Shown piece by piece: positions 7,261 through 16,909 of a stretch of 64,000 nucleotides of DNA. The stretch's first letter is position 1; each line of letters starts with the position of its first letter. Under the pieces are notes generated by a model. The model searched no databases. It worked only from the letters and a program-made list of their open reading frames with translations, and had not been told where the DNA came from. Where the stretch lies: NCBI RefSeq assembly GCF_003751945.1, contig NZ_RJKL01000001.1, positions 1,984,001 to 2,048,000 on the forward strand, given 5' to 3'. The position numbers and the translations under genes were made by a program. The stretch is from Couchioplanes caeruleus (GTDB taxonomy: Bacteria > Actinomycetota > Actinomycetes > Mycobacteriales > Micromonosporaceae).

Positions 7261-8436
7261 ATGGGGGACCTGTTCAGACTGTGGCGCCAGCAGGTAACCG
7301 ACAACGCCCGCCGGGCGGTGGACGCCTACCAGGAGGAGCTGCTGGAGTACCGCAACCTCGCGGGCAGCCCGCGGGGACGCTCCGAAATGCTCGATTTCGC
7401 GGTGTTCCTGCGCCAGCGCACGGTCGAGCTCGCGGCGGACGGCGCACCGTTTCCCGATGACGATCTGGAGTTCATGGCCGCGATGGGCCGCCAGCGCGGC
7501 GAGAAGGGACTCACCCTGACCGCGCAGCGGCAGGGGCTGCTCCTGCACACCCGGCTGACGCTGCGCGAGGTGTACGAGGCGGCCGGCCCGAGCGACATCG
7601 ACGCGACGATGCACACCCTCGCCTGGCTGGCTCCCGCCGGGCTGGCCGCCCAGGGGGCGTTCACCCGGGGTTGGATCGAGGGGCAGCAGCGCACGCTGTC
7701 GACCGTGGCCCAGGTGCGACTGCTCACGGTGATGCTGCTGGCCGACGATAAGGACGCTGCCGAGCTGGCGCGCGGCCTGCACATGTCCGTCCCCGACCAC
7801 GTCCTCGCCACGGTGGTCCGGGTGGCCGGCGGGCCCCCCGGGCCGGACCAGGCGTCGCGGGACGAGTTCGCCAGCATGCTGTTGAAGACGCACTGGGCGC
7901 CGCTGAGCTGGCAGGATCCGCACGAGGTGGTCGCCCTGATCCCCAGCGCGCCGGGCGGTCAGCAGGCGGCGGCCGATCGCGTGCTTGCGCTGGCTCGCGA
8001 GGTGGCCGGCATGGTCGGGCGGCCGTGCGCGGTCGGCACCGCACCCGGGCGAGTGCACGCGTTCGGCGACGCCGTGGCGCTGGCCCGGCAGGTCAGCGAT
8101 GTGGCACCGTTGCGTGCCGTGCCGCGCCACGCGTACGCGGTGACCGACGTCTTCGCCGAGCTGGGCGCCGCCCGGCTGGCGGAGGTCGGACAGTGGCTCC
8201 AGGCGGTGGCGGAGCAGCTCACCGGCGGCCCCGACTTGGTCGCCACACTGGACGCCTACTACCAGCACGACATGAACCGGCTGCGCACCGCGGCCGCCCT
8301 GTGCATCCACCCACGCACGCTCGACTACCGACTGGCCCGGGTGCGCGAGCTGACCGGGCTGGAGCCCGGCTCCACCCGCGGCGTACGAGTGCTGAGCACC
8401 GCCGTCGCCCGGATCCTCGCCAGCCCCCTCCCGTGA
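7261..8436 (+). CDS. PucR/CdaR-type transcriptional regulator
   Basis: 391 residues from ATG 7261 (MGDLFRLWRQQ); in-frame sequence upstream lacks family character. The C terminus is the PucR-type helix-turn-helix: LDAYYQHDMNRLRTAAALCI, HPRTLDYRLARVRELTGLEP, TRGVRVLSTAVA. The middle (about 165-310) matches the degenerate cyclase-like domain that usually precedes it, and the N-terminal part is helical. These regulators act as activators of nearby metabolic genes, but the neighbours (sheath fragment, frameshifted ORF) offer no target. The region 7083-7260 upstream is its likely promoter, shared with the minus-strand sheath fragment. Confidence 0.85.
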   Translation: MGDLFRLWRQQVTDNARRAVDAYQEELLEYRNLAGSPRGRSEMLDFAVFLRQRTVELAADGAPFPDDDLEFMAAMGRQRGEKGLTLTAQRQGLLLHTRLTLREVYEAAGPSDIDATMHTLAWLAPAGLAAQGAFTRGWIEGQQRTLSTVAQVRLLTVMLLADDKDAAELARGLHMSVPDHVLATVVRVAGGPPGPDQASRDEFASMLLKTHWAPLSWQDPHEVVALIPSAPGGQQAAADRVLALAREVAGMVGRPCAVGTAPGRVHAFGDAVALARQVSDVAPLRAVPRHAYAVTDVFAELGAARLAEVGQWLQAVAEQLTGGPDLVATLDAYYQHDMNRLRTAAALCIHPRTLDYRLARVRELTGLEPGSTRGVRVLSTAVARILASPLP

Positions 8437-8463
8437 CCAGGGCATCCGTCAAGTCCCCACGAC

Positions 8464-8974
8464 TTGAGCGAAGCGGCCGCCGGCGGGGTCAGCCCCGAAC
8501 GGGTCACCGCGCGCTTGGCCCACGCCCTGGTCGGCGTGGTCGAGGCGCACGCCAGCCGGGCCGAGGACGCCGCCCGCACCGCCGGCGCCGGGGTCGACGA
8601 CAGCGCCGAGGTCGCGCTGATGGCGTTCCCCGGCGCACTGCCGGCGCGAGGCCGACAAGTGGGCGCTGGTCGAGTGGCGGGCCACCGAACACACCACCTC
8701 CCTACGCGAACTCGCCGAAGCGGTCACCGCGCTACGCCAGGACCACGGCGCGAAACTCGACCAGATCATCACCATGCTCGACCGCCTGATCGACACGTTG
8801 GCGGCGTGGCGGGGTGGGGATCAGGGGCTCCGCGATGTCCCAGAGATCGTCCGGCGCCCAGGTGCGGACCATGTCTTCGATCACGGATCACAGATCATGC
8901 CGCAGATCCACAACCATCCAAATGAGACGCGCTCTTACCAGTCCACAACCACCGACTTCGATACACGCCCTTGA
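8464..8974 (+). pseudogene. frameshifted small helical protein of unknown function
   Basis: Two adjoining frames make one sensible protein if a single C is removed near 8641. Frame 1 (8464 onward) gives MSEAAAGGVSPERVTARLAH with VGVVEAHASRAEDAA and ends near ALMAFPGAL. Frame 2 continues RREADKWALVEWRATEHTTS, LRELAEAVTALRQDHGAKLD, QIITMLDRLIDTLAAWR, a helical, probably coiled-coil segment, then a low-complexity tail to 8974. I do not recognise the family. The break may be a true mutation or a base-calling error. Confidence 0.5.
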
Positions 8975-9052
8975 CTTCGGTGGTCTGCGGACCGTCCCAC
9001 GGCCGCGCGGGATGCATGTGAGCAACGGATCGCTGTGCGGGACGCGGGACGG

Positions 9053-9733
9053 TCATGGCGGTGAGAGCGGGGCGAGGGTGAGCAGGCCGCAGCCGTAGGC
9101 GCGGGCGTGGCCGATGCCGGTCATGAGCATGGCGCGGAACGGGCCGCCGTCCTCGATCGTCAGGACGCCGCCGAAGGTTGCCGTGGCCAGGGTGACGGGA
9201 CGTCGGCCCCGGCCGTGGGCGAAGGTGAGGGTCTGGCGGCGGTGTAGTGCCAGGTTGGGACGGCCGTCGCCCTGGGCGGCGATGGCGAAGCCGTTGCGCT
9301 GCTGCCTGTTCAGCAGCCATTGGATCTGGTGGTCGACAGTCACGTGACCGTATCGCTGCGTGTCGCCGCCCTGCGCGGGGCGGCCGTTGCGCACCGGGTT
9401 GGCCGTCAGGCGGAAGGCCCAACGCTGGCCGGGCTCGAGGGTGTCGAGGAAGGGCCGGTACGGCTTCGTGCGCCAGGTGTCGGCGGTCGGCCAGCCGGCC
9501 TGCTCGACCAGGTGGGTGAGGTCCGGTTTGCCGGGGCTCACCACGTAGAGCGTCACCCGGGTGTCGGTGCCGTGGTCGAGGCGCCAGAGGGTGCGGGCGT
9601 GGGGCTGGATCTGGTCCTGTGGGCGGGGGAAGCCGGCCAGGACCGCTGCGTGCATGACCTGCGGCGAACCGAGGAGCTTGCGGGCGTCGCGGCGGGCGGG
9701 GTTGAGGCGCAGGCGGGTCAGGAACATGTCCAT
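9053..9733 (-). CDS. cas6e: type I-E CRISPR-associated endoribonuclease Cas6e (CasE)
   Basis: 226 residues. Cas6e cuts pre-crRNA within each repeat and stays bound to the 3' hairpin as a Cascade subunit. The N terminus MFLTRLRLNP and the segment SPQVMHAAVLAGFP with a His at residue 28 match the catalytic-His region of the family. WRLDHGTDTRVTLYVVSPG, RAFRLTANPV-like (WAFRLTANPVRNG) and the C-terminal Gly-rich loop GIGHARAYGCGLLTLAPL complete the signature. ATG 9733 overlaps the end of cas5e by 16 bases, so it is the last gene of the Cascade operon. cas1 and cas2, which normally follow, are not found downstream. Confidence 0.93.
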   Translation of the reverse strand: MDMFLTRLRLNPARRDARKLLGSPQVMHAAVLAGFPRPQDQIQPHARTLWRLDHGTDTRVTLYVVSPGKPDLTHLVEQAGWPTADTWRTKPYRPFLDTLEPGQRWAFRLTANPVRNGRPAQGGDTQRYGHVTVDHQIQWLLNRQQRNGFAIAAQGDGRPNLALHRRQTLTFAHGRGRRPVTLATATFGGVLTIEDGGPFRAMLMTGIGHARAYGCGLLTLAPLSPP

Positions 9734-10431
9734 CCTTCGAGGACGTCCATCGGGTCGTGGCCGGGAGCCGGGTGGTGCGCGGGGTTCGGGATGTCGGTGT
9801 GCTCGCGGACCACCGAGCGCCAGGAATGCCTCCGGTGCCGGGGGTCGAAGCTGACGGCCTGGTCGGGGGCGGTCTCGGTCAGCGGGTCGCCGGACTCGGC
9901 GTCGCGCAGGATCTCCAGGCGTACGGCGGGGTGCCCGCGTTGCCTGCGCTGCTTCCACCCGGCGGCCTGCCAGGGCCACGTGGCGAGCCTTTCCCGGAGC
10001 ATGCCGTCGTGGACGCCGAGGCTGACCGGCCCCGCCGGCGGGCAGGAGCGGCGGCCGAGAAACAGCGGGAAATACGGCCGGGACAGTGCCTGCTGCAGGC
10101 TGTCGAGCAGGGCGGGCGGGCCACTCACCGCGGCGAGGAAGGCCGCGTCGGCAAGATAGTGACGGTAGGTCAGCGGCATGCTGGTGCGCCCGTCGAGGGT
10201 GCGGGCCACGTGGAAGTCGCGCAGGATCTCGCCGGGCTGGTCGATGCGGACCCCGAACCGCAGTGGGAGCAGCTCGGTGAGCGGGTCGGTGCGGCGCAGG
10301 CCACGTGCGGCGGCGAGCAGACCGATGACGCCGCTCTTGCTGGGGGCGACGTCGGTGTGGCGGTGCGCGAAGCGGCTGCGGGTCCCCCAGGCCTGCAACG
10401 GGCCGGCGAGCCGCAGGAGCAGGACGCTCAT
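9718..10431 (-). CDS. cas5e: type I-E Cascade subunit Cas5e (CasD)
   Basis: 237 residues, normal length. The start MSVLLLRLAGPLQAWGTRSR, then TDVAPSKSGVIGLLAAA, is the diagnostic Cas5e beginning. Further family features are LLPLRFGVRIDQPGEI, TYRHYLADAAFLAAVSG and LFLGRRSCPPAGPVSLGV. It binds the 5' handle of the crRNA at the foot of Cascade. ATG at 10431 overlaps the cas7e stop (ATGA), so the two are translationally coupled. No damage is visible. Confidence 0.93.
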   Translation of the reverse strand: MSVLLLRLAGPLQAWGTRSRFAHRHTDVAPSKSGVIGLLAAARGLRRTDPLTELLPLRFGVRIDQPGEILRDFHVARTLDGRTSMPLTYRHYLADAAFLAAVSGPPALLDSLQQALSRPYFPLFLGRRSCPPAGPVSLGVHDGMLRERLATWPWQAAGWKQRRQRGHPAVRLEILRDAESGDPLTETAPDQAVSFDPRHRRHSWRSVVREHTDIPNPAHHPAPGHDPMDVLEGWTCS

Positions 10432-11546
10432 CGTCCCGGGCCGATCCGCCCGGCGATCGTGGCGCCGACCGCCTCGGTCAGCTCGTTCAGGGGCAGGACG
10501 GTGCCGAGCGCGGCGAGGGCCCCGGTGCGGTCGCCGACATGCGTGATCCAGGTCGCGGCCGGCCTCTCCCCGTACGCATCGTGGACCTCGGCGGTGTAGG
10601 CGGCCAGTGTGCGTGCCGCCTGGGCGACGCGGCCCCGGGTGTCGTCGGCGCGGCCGACGGGTTCCTCGAAGGCGCCGACGAGGTTGATCGCGCGGGTGTC
10701 GCGCAGGTGCACCACGATCGCGTCGGGACGGGTGCCGTTGGCGAAGGTGTTGCGCTTGCCGGTGGGCATGCTCAACGCGTACGCCCGGAGGAACGCCTCC
10801 ACCGCCCGGCGGGTGGCGGCGGGATCGCCGAGGGTGTCGTGGAGGCGGTCGACGTCAATGGTCGCGTACCGGTAGAGGGTGGAGGAGTTGAACTCGACCG
10901 TGCCGATCATGCCGGCGCCGCTCTCCTGGAGGTCGTACTTGCGGTCGTCGACGGCGGTGAAGTAGTCGAACTCGTTCTCGACGTGGTGCACGCTGATGGC
11001 GTGGGCGACCTGGACGGCGGCGTCGACGTTGATGTCGCTGACGTCGGCGACCATGCGACCGAACATCGCGATGTCGATCGAGTGCGCGGTGTTCGCCGCC
11101 TCCTTGGCGGTCCTGGCGTCGATCGTGGTGTCGTCGTGGGCCGAGCGCACCGCCAGCTCGGCGAGCCGTTGCTGCTGGCGGTGGCTGAGGAAGAGGAGGT
11201 AGTCGGTCTCGGCCGGCTTGTCCTTCCTGGGCTCCTTCTTCAGCAGGCCGGCGGCCTTCAGTACGCTTACGGCGAGCGCGGCCGCCCGGCTGTCGAGTGC
11301 CGGGTCGAGACCGCTGATCCGGGCGGCGATCGCCTCCCCGACGCGTTTGGTCCGCTCCCCCAGATCGGCGTCGTCGAGATATTCCTCGAACGCCAGGCGT
11401 ACCGCGCGTTTCCAGGCCTGGCTGGAGACCCGCGCCCGGCGCACGCCGCCGTACACCGCCGTCTTCGGCGAGCCGGAGTCGTCCCGGTTGAGGTTGCTCG
11501 GCGGCACCGTCTGCAGAATGTGGACGTCGATGATGCTCCGGGTCAC
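10428..11546 (-). CDS. cas7e: type I-E Cascade backbone subunit Cas7e (CasC)
   Basis: 372 residues, normal for the family. IDVHILQTVPPSNLNRDDSG and PKTAVYGGVRRARVSSQAWK at the N terminus are the classic Cas7e motifs. SIDIAMFGRMVADV, HAISVHHVENEFDYFTAVDD, and AGMIGTVEFNSSTLYRYATI follow. Several copies line the crRNA to form the Cascade spine. The ATG overlaps the end of cse2 by four bases, and its own stop overlaps cas5e. Reading frame and motifs are intact. Confidence 0.95.
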   Translation of the reverse strand: MTRSIIDVHILQTVPPSNLNRDDSGSPKTAVYGGVRRARVSSQAWKRAVRLAFEEYLDDADLGERTKRVGEAIAARISGLDPALDSRAAALAVSVLKAAGLLKKEPRKDKPAETDYLLFLSHRQQQRLAELAVRSAHDDTTIDARTAKEAANTAHSIDIAMFGRMVADVSDINVDAAVQVAHAISVHHVENEFDYFTAVDDRKYDLQESGAGMIGTVEFNSSTLYRYATIDVDRLHDTLGDPAATRRAVEAFLRAYALSMPTGKRNTFANGTRPDAIVVHLRDTRAINLVGAFEEPVGRADDTRGRVAQAARTLAAYTAEVHDAYGERPAATWITHVGDRTGALAALGTVLPLNELTEAVGATIAGRIGPGR

Positions 11547-12178
11547 GATGCCTCACCGGCGACGCTCCGGGGCTCCTCGGCGGCGTCCTGGGAGGTGCGG
11601 TAGAAGTCACGTCCCCACAGAGCGCGTACGCGGTCCCTGCCGTCCGGATGCCGGAAGTCGAGCAGGTCGTCGGCGAGCAGGCCGTAGTCCAGCGGGATGC
11701 GCCGCTGCTTCAACAGGCCGATCAGGCCGCGCAGGTGGTAGGTCAGGCCCTCGTAGGTCATGGCGTTGCCCAGGGCGGTGAACCGGCGGCGCACGGCCGT
11801 GCCGCTCTCCGCCTCGCGGGCGAGTCTGCTGAGGGCGGAGCCCAGACTGACGCCGTCGGCGTGCATGGGCGAGCTCAGCGACTGCTGGTGCACCGCGTAC
11901 AGGGTCAGGGCGGTGTGCTTGGCCCATTCCTCGTCGACCGGTGCGTCGCCGGGCGGGCGCCGGAAGAATCGGTCGGGCACGCTGGTGACGTCGAGGACGG
12001 CGTACTCGGATCCCGGCGGTCTCGTCACGGCACCGCGCAGCTTGGACATGACGGCGACGGCGGCCGGGTCGCGGCGCCCGAGCATGCGGTTCTGCAACGC
12101 GAAGACCGTCTGGGCGGTGTGCTGGCCGAAGGGCCGGCGCCGCCGGACGCGGGGCGGCGTGGGTGCGGGGATTGTCAT
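11543..12178 (-). CDS. cse2: type I-E Cascade small subunit Cse2 (CasB)
   Basis: 211 residues from ATG 12178, which overlaps the cas8e stop as ATGA. Family features are RRDPAAVAVMSKLRGAVTRP, EEWAKHTALTLYAVHQQSLS, GSALSRLAREAESGTAVRRR, FTALGNAMTYEGLTYHLRGL and DYGLLADDLLDFRHPDGRDR. Two copies form the Cascade belly and hold the displaced DNA strand. It is all-helical, with no sign of damage. Longer in-frame starts upstream lie inside cas8e and are not needed. Confidence 0.93.
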   Translation of the reverse strand: MTIPAPTPPRVRRRRPFGQHTAQTVFALQNRMLGRRDPAAVAVMSKLRGAVTRPPGSEYAVLDVTSVPDRFFRRPPGDAPVDEEWAKHTALTLYAVHQQSLSSPMHADGVSLGSALSRLAREAESGTAVRRRFTALGNAMTYEGLTYHLRGLIGLLKQRRIPLDYGLLADDLLDFRHPDGRDRVRALWGRDFYRTSQDAAEEPRSVAGEAS

Positions 12179-13815
12179 GCCGGTACCTCCTGGCAAGCGG
12201 TGGCCGTGACGGTCAGCGGGAGGGCCTTGGCGAGGCCGCGACGGAACCACAGGTCCGCCAGGGAGGAGCACAGGTATTGCGACCTGCCACCGCCGGTCTC
12301 GCGACCGGCCCAGGCCGCGGGGCCGGCCTGGGCGACCAGTGCCGATCCGGACGTCAGCAAGGCGTCCCTGACGGTGTGCTGCCAGTCGCGGCGACCGGTG
12401 ACCGGATCGGTGTCCGGCCGCAGCGTCGCGAGCCAGGCCCGGAAGCGCCGGTCCAGCAGGGCGAAGGCGGCACCGGCCGCCTCCGCGGCGGCGTGGGTGG
12501 GTGCGTCACCGTGGGCGCCGGCGGCCCGGGCGAGATTGGCGCCGAGCGTGCGGAGGTGGCGGACGGCGGCCTCGGCATCGGCCGCGCTGTCGACGATCAG
12601 CGTGCGCAGGGCGGCCTCGGGGTGGAAGGCCTGGACCGGCATGGTCAGGGTGTCCTCGACGATCTGGTCGATCACCGCAAGCTGGGTGCCGTAGACGGCG
12701 CCGACGGCGTGCAGGGTCACCCGCGCGTCCGAGGGGATGCTGCCGCTGACGCGCAGGGTGGCGAGCCATTCGGTGACGGCGGGCCCGAGCCGGGTGGCGT
12801 CCGGGCGGCGGGTCGCCGGCAGCAGGGCTTCGAGGCCCCGCCAGAGGGCACGGCCGGGATCATGTCGAGCCGGAAGGCGGACCGGAGTGCGCTTGAGCTC
12901 CTTCTCCCTGGTCTGGTTGCGCCGCCAGGCCGTCATGGGTTCGACGCGATGCAGGTCGGCCGGGTCCAGCCGGTCGCCGTTGGCGATCAACGCTCCCGTG
13001 ATGGCACGCTCGTCGCCGACCAGCCTGATCCGCCGGGACTGCCACGTGTAGAGGCCGAGCGGGCCGAACGGCCCCCGGTCACGCACGTCCTCCTCGGCCG
13101 CGCCCAGCGGCGCACGTTCCCAGACCGGCGCGTCTTCCGGGCCGCACCGAAGGTGGGGAGACGACTCCGGCAGCAGGTTCAGCAGCAACGTGTCGCGCAG
13201 CGACGGTCCTTCGAGGAAGACGCCGCCAAGCGCCCCGCACCATCCCGTCCCGATCGGATAACCCTTGCCGCCCCTGACCCGCGGGTCGCCGACGGCGCCG
13301 GACTTGATGCCGGAAGGGTCGAACGCCTGGCAGTGCACCAGCCACCGCGCCGCCTCGGCCGCCGTGATCCGCGCGAGGCCGGAACCGAGCCGCGCGCTGA
13401 GGAACGGCAGCCCGTTGGGCACGTCCCCGAGCAGCCGCTCCAGTCCCACGGGCTCGTCCCTGGCGGTCCGCAGGTCGGCCACCTGGTAGAAGGGCGTGAC
13501 CGGATGCAGGAGGTCGAACCGCTCCCGGAATCCGTCAAGATATCCGTCGATCGGCTCGGCGGGCAGTGCCTCTCGTCGCCACAGGTCACGCCATCGACGC
13601 TCCGAGGTGGGCCCGTCCATCGCGCGGTGCAGCACGGCCAATGACAGTCGTAGGATGGCGAATGCCTGAGTCGGGAGATCACCAACCACCGCCCGGAACC
13701 GGTGCGAGTCGGCGAGCAACTGCCGCAGCGAAACCAATTGCTGGCGCCCACCGCGATCGAGCACCACGATCCACGGCTCGTCGATCAGAGAGAAGGTCGA
13801 TCCGATGCTCCGCAT
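12175..13815 (-). CDS. cas8e: type I-E Cascade large subunit Cas8e (CasA/Cse1)
   Basis: 546 residues, within the usual size. FSLIDEPWIVVLDRGG at the N terminus is the family hallmark, followed by LPTQAFAILRLSLAVLHRAM, HPVTPFYQVADL, and ARITAAEAARWLVHCQAFDP, SGIKSGAVGDPRVRGGKGYP (the L1/PAM-recognition neighbourhood). Cas8e recognises the PAM and recruits Cas3. ATG 13815 is preceded by GGGAGGGAG; the alternative GTG at 13836 overlaps that site. It is the first intact gene of the operon; the cas3 that should precede it is reduced to fragments. Confidence 0.93.
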   Translation of the reverse strand: MRSIGSTFSLIDEPWIVVLDRGGRQQLVSLRQLLADSHRFRAVVGDLPTQAFAILRLSLAVLHRAMDGPTSERRWRDLWRREALPAEPIDGYLDGFRERFDLLHPVTPFYQVADLRTARDEPVGLERLLGDVPNGLPFLSARLGSGLARITAAEAARWLVHCQAFDPSGIKSGAVGDPRVRGGKGYPIGTGWCGALGGVFLEGPSLRDTLLLNLLPESSPHLRCGPEDAPVWERAPLGAAEEDVRDRGPFGPLGLYTWQSRRIRLVGDERAITGALIANGDRLDPADLHRVEPMTAWRRNQTREKELKRTPVRLPARHDPGRALWRGLEALLPATRRPDATRLGPAVTEWLATLRVSGSIPSDARVTLHAVGAVYGTQLAVIDQIVEDTLTMPVQAFHPEAALRTLIVDSAADAEAAVRHLRTLGANLARAAGAHGDAPTHAAAEAAGAAFALLDRRFRAWLATLRPDTDPVTGRRDWQHTVRDALLTSGSALVAQAGPAAWAGRETGGGRSQYLCSSLADLWFRRGLAKALPLTVTATACQEVPA

Positions 13816-13863
13816 GAGAAGTCTTCTCCCTCCCACAATGGAATCGATCCGGGCGCCCGAAGC

Positions 13864-13945
13864 TACTCCCTCCCACCACTGCGGTGGGGTGTTCCACTAC
13901 TGCCTCATCGAGGTACGTGCTCCCCGCGCCGAGGCGGGGATTTCG
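13864..13945 (+). CRISPR. decayed type I-E CRISPR repeats between cas8e and the cas3 remnant
   Basis: A near-canonical repeat starts at 13917 (GTGCTCCCCGCGCC, then GAGGCGGGGAT; stem CCCCGC/GCGGGG). A more degenerate copy ends near 13895 (TCCCTCCCACC ... GGTGGGGTGTTCC). The spacing is about 21 bases, not the normal 32, so this is not a working array but a relic of one. Repeats read in plus orientation, away from the cas genes. Confidence 0.55.
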
Positions 13946-13995
13946 CAGTTCACCGCGGCGGGGACCACGCCCGTCGAGGAATATTCGCTGTCGCG

Positions 13996-14863
<868 letters not shown>

Positions 14864-14902
14864 CCCGGCCTGCACCGGGCCTCGAGCTCCACGACGGAGC
14901 TG

Positions 14903-16669
14903 TCAGGCCGCGTCGGCGTAGCACTCGACGACGGAGACGTCGAGGGGGAAGCGGACCGCCGTGTCGCCGAACAGGAGCCTTCCCGCCTGGGCGGCCGCCG
15001 CGCGGATCGCCTCGACCACCTGGTCCGCTTCCTCTTTCGGGCAGTGCACTCCCACCTCGTCGTGGACGAAGAGGACGATCTCCGCCTGCATGTCCGCCAG
15101 GGCGGTGCGCAATGTGGCGAGCAGCACCAGGGCCCATTCGGCCGCGGTGGCCTGGATGACGAAGTTGCGGGTGAAGCGGCCTCGGGCCCGGCCTGTGGCG
15201 CCGCCCTGGGGAAGCTCCGCCGAGCCTGCTTCCTCTGGTGGGTCGAGGCCCGGGTCTCGCCAGGCGGTGGAGGCCGGGGGGCAGGTGCGGCCCAGCCAGG
15301 AACGGACCAGTCCTCCCGCCTCGCCGGTGCGGGCGGCGGCCTCGACGTATTCGAAGGCCGTCGGGTAGCTCTGGCGGAGGACGGCGAGGGCGGGGATCGC
15401 GGCGCCGCCGGTCTGGCCGTACATGGCGCCGAGGAGGGCCACCTTGGCCTTGGGGCGGTCTCCGGCGAAGGCGTCCGCTGCCAGGGCCGCGTAGAGGTCG
15501 TCGGCCTCGCCGGCCGCTGCCAGGCGGGCGTCGCCGGAGACGGCGGCCAGGACCCGGGGTTCGAGTTGGCCCGCGTCGGCGACGACGAAACGCCAGCCGG
15601 GGTCGGCCACCACGGCGCGGCGGACCACCTTGGGGACCTGGAGGGCGCCGCCGCCTCGGGTGGCCCAGCGGCCGGACACCACGCCGCCGGGGACGTATTC
15701 GGGGCGGAAGCGGCCATCGCTGACCCAGGCGTCGCGCCAGGTCCAGCCGTGTGCCGTCCAGATGCGGTAGAGCTCCTTGTATTCCAGGAGTGGCTTGACC
15801 GCCGGGTGGTCGACGCGGCGCAGGACCCAGGCGCGGGTGTTGGGGATGTCGATGCCCGCCCGGGCGAAGGCGCGCAGCACCTCGGCCGGGGAGTCGGGGT
15901 GCAGGCCGTGCATCCCGAACGCGGCGTTGATCTCTGCGGCCAGCTCGGCCAGCCTGCGGGGCGGCCCGACCGGCTGCGGCGGCCCGAGCAGGTCGCGCAG
16001 GAGCTCGTCATGGATGTCGCCGCGCCACGGCAGGCCGGCGTGGCCCATCTCGGCGCCGACCAGTGCGCCCGCCGACTCGGCCGCCACCAGCAGCCCGAAA
16101 CGTCCGGATCGACCGGAACCACCGACCTCCCCCGCGGCAGGAGACGCTCCGAAAACCCGAGAGTGCCCGGGCACATCGGATCGACCGGCAGCGGTGATGC
16201 GCCGGTGCTGGTCGGCGTACACCCGGGTCAGGATGTCGAGCACGACCGGGCCGGCGGCGGCCGGCGGACCGCTGGTGGCCTCGAAGAGCGCGCCCTGGGC
16301 GAAGCCCGGCGGCTCGGCCGCCCGCGGCGGCGGATCGGGCGGGACCGGCGCCCCGGTGAGCCGGGCGAACCCGGCGGCGAGCGACCGCGGCTCGCCCCAC
16401 CGGCCGGCGTGGCCGAGCAGCAGGGCCTCCGTCAGCTCGATGTCGTGGCAGCGCCCGACCCGCACCCCGGCACGCAGCAGGACGGGATAGCAGTCGGCGG
16501 TGGAAGCCCACACCCAGCGCGGCCGATCGGCCGCCTCCCGGGCGGCGATCGCGGCAGGCAGGTCGGCGACCGGCTCCGGCGCGGACGCCGGGGTGCCGTC
16601 GGGATGCAGCGACCGGAGCCGCCCGCGACCCCGCCAGCTCCCGTCGTCCGACACCACCGCTACCAGCAC
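14903..16669 (-). CDS. family A DNA polymerase (bifunctional 3'-5' exonuclease/polymerase-like)
   Basis: About 588 residues from a likely GTG at 16669; ATG 16888 lies too far upstream and its extension is compositionally unlike the protein. The three polymerase motifs are visible: A, VVADAGQLEPRVLA; B, RPKAKVALLGAMYGQTGG; C, FVHDEVGVHCPKEEADQ with HDE. The N-terminal 200 residues occupy the place of a 3'-5' exonuclease domain but lack clear DEDD motifs, so proofreading is doubtful. It is the short PolA paralogue usual in actinobacteria and may act in repair or lesion synthesis. It sits between the CRISPR remnant and the sugar-transport operon. Confidence 0.85.
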   Translation of the reverse strand: MLVAVVSDDGSWRGRGRLRSLHPDGTPASAPEPVADLPAAIAAREAADRPRWVWASTADCYPVLLRAGVRVGRCHDIELTEALLLGHAGRWGEPRSLAAGFARLTGAPVPPDPPPRAAEPPGFAQGALFEATSGPPAAAGPVVLDILTRVYADQHRRITAAGRSDVPGHSRVFGASPAAGEVGGSGRSGRFGLLVAAESAGALVGAEMGHAGLPWRGDIHDELLRDLLGPPQPVGPPRRLAELAAEINAAFGMHGLHPDSPAEVLRAFARAGIDIPNTRAWVLRRVDHPAVKPLLEYKELYRIWTAHGWTWRDAWVSDGRFRPEYVPGGVVSGRWATRGGGALQVPKVVRRAVVADPGWRFVVADAGQLEPRVLAAVSGDARLAAAGEADDLYAALAADAFAGDRPKAKVALLGAMYGQTGGAAIPALAVLRQSYPTAFEYVEAAARTGEAGGLVRSWLGRTCPPASTAWRDPGLDPPEEAGSAELPQGGATGRARGRFTRNFVIQATAAEWALVLLATLRTALADMQAEIVLFVHDEVGVHCPKEEADQVVEAIRAAAAQAGRLLFGDTAVRFPLDVSVVECYADAA

Positions 16670-16710
16670 AAAGACATTCTGGATCAGAGGTACGACAGAA
16701 ACGCGGCGGA

Positions 16711-16872
16711 TCAGCGGAGGCGCTGGACCGCCTTCGCGACCGCGGCGCCGGCGGCGATGCTCACGACCGGCCGGAGCACCGCCGGCAGCGACGCTCTCCG
16801 CATGATCTGATCGGTCAACCACGTCGTGGCGAGGCCGCTGACGGCGGCCAGGACGAGATGCGTCGGCTTCAT
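16711..16872 (-). CDS. small hypothetical membrane-associated protein, 53 residues
   Basis: ATG 16872 opens a 53-codon frame: MKPTHLVLAAVSGLATTWLT, then DQIMRRASLPAVLRPVVSIA, AGAAVAKAVQRLR. It has a hydrophobic N-terminal segment, a basic middle and a second weakly hydrophobic helix. Codon use is normal for the window. It ends about 40 bases before the polymerase start on the same strand and lies just past the last permease gene, so it may be co-transcribed with either. No family recognised; the Shine-Dalgarno is weak. Confidence 0.5.
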   Translation of the reverse strand: MKPTHLVLAAVSGLATTWLTDQIMRRASLPAVLRPVVSIAAGAAVAKAVQRLR

Positions 16873-16909
16873 GAAAAAGATGTATCACGCCGCCACGACG
16901 AACGGCCCT

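Noticed and set aside
8895..9052. Looked for cas1/cas2 or a CRISPR array downstream of cas6e
   Set aside because: Only a short hairpin-like sequence (ACCACCGA ... TCGGTGGT) is seen; no Cas1 or Cas2 motif and no repeat.
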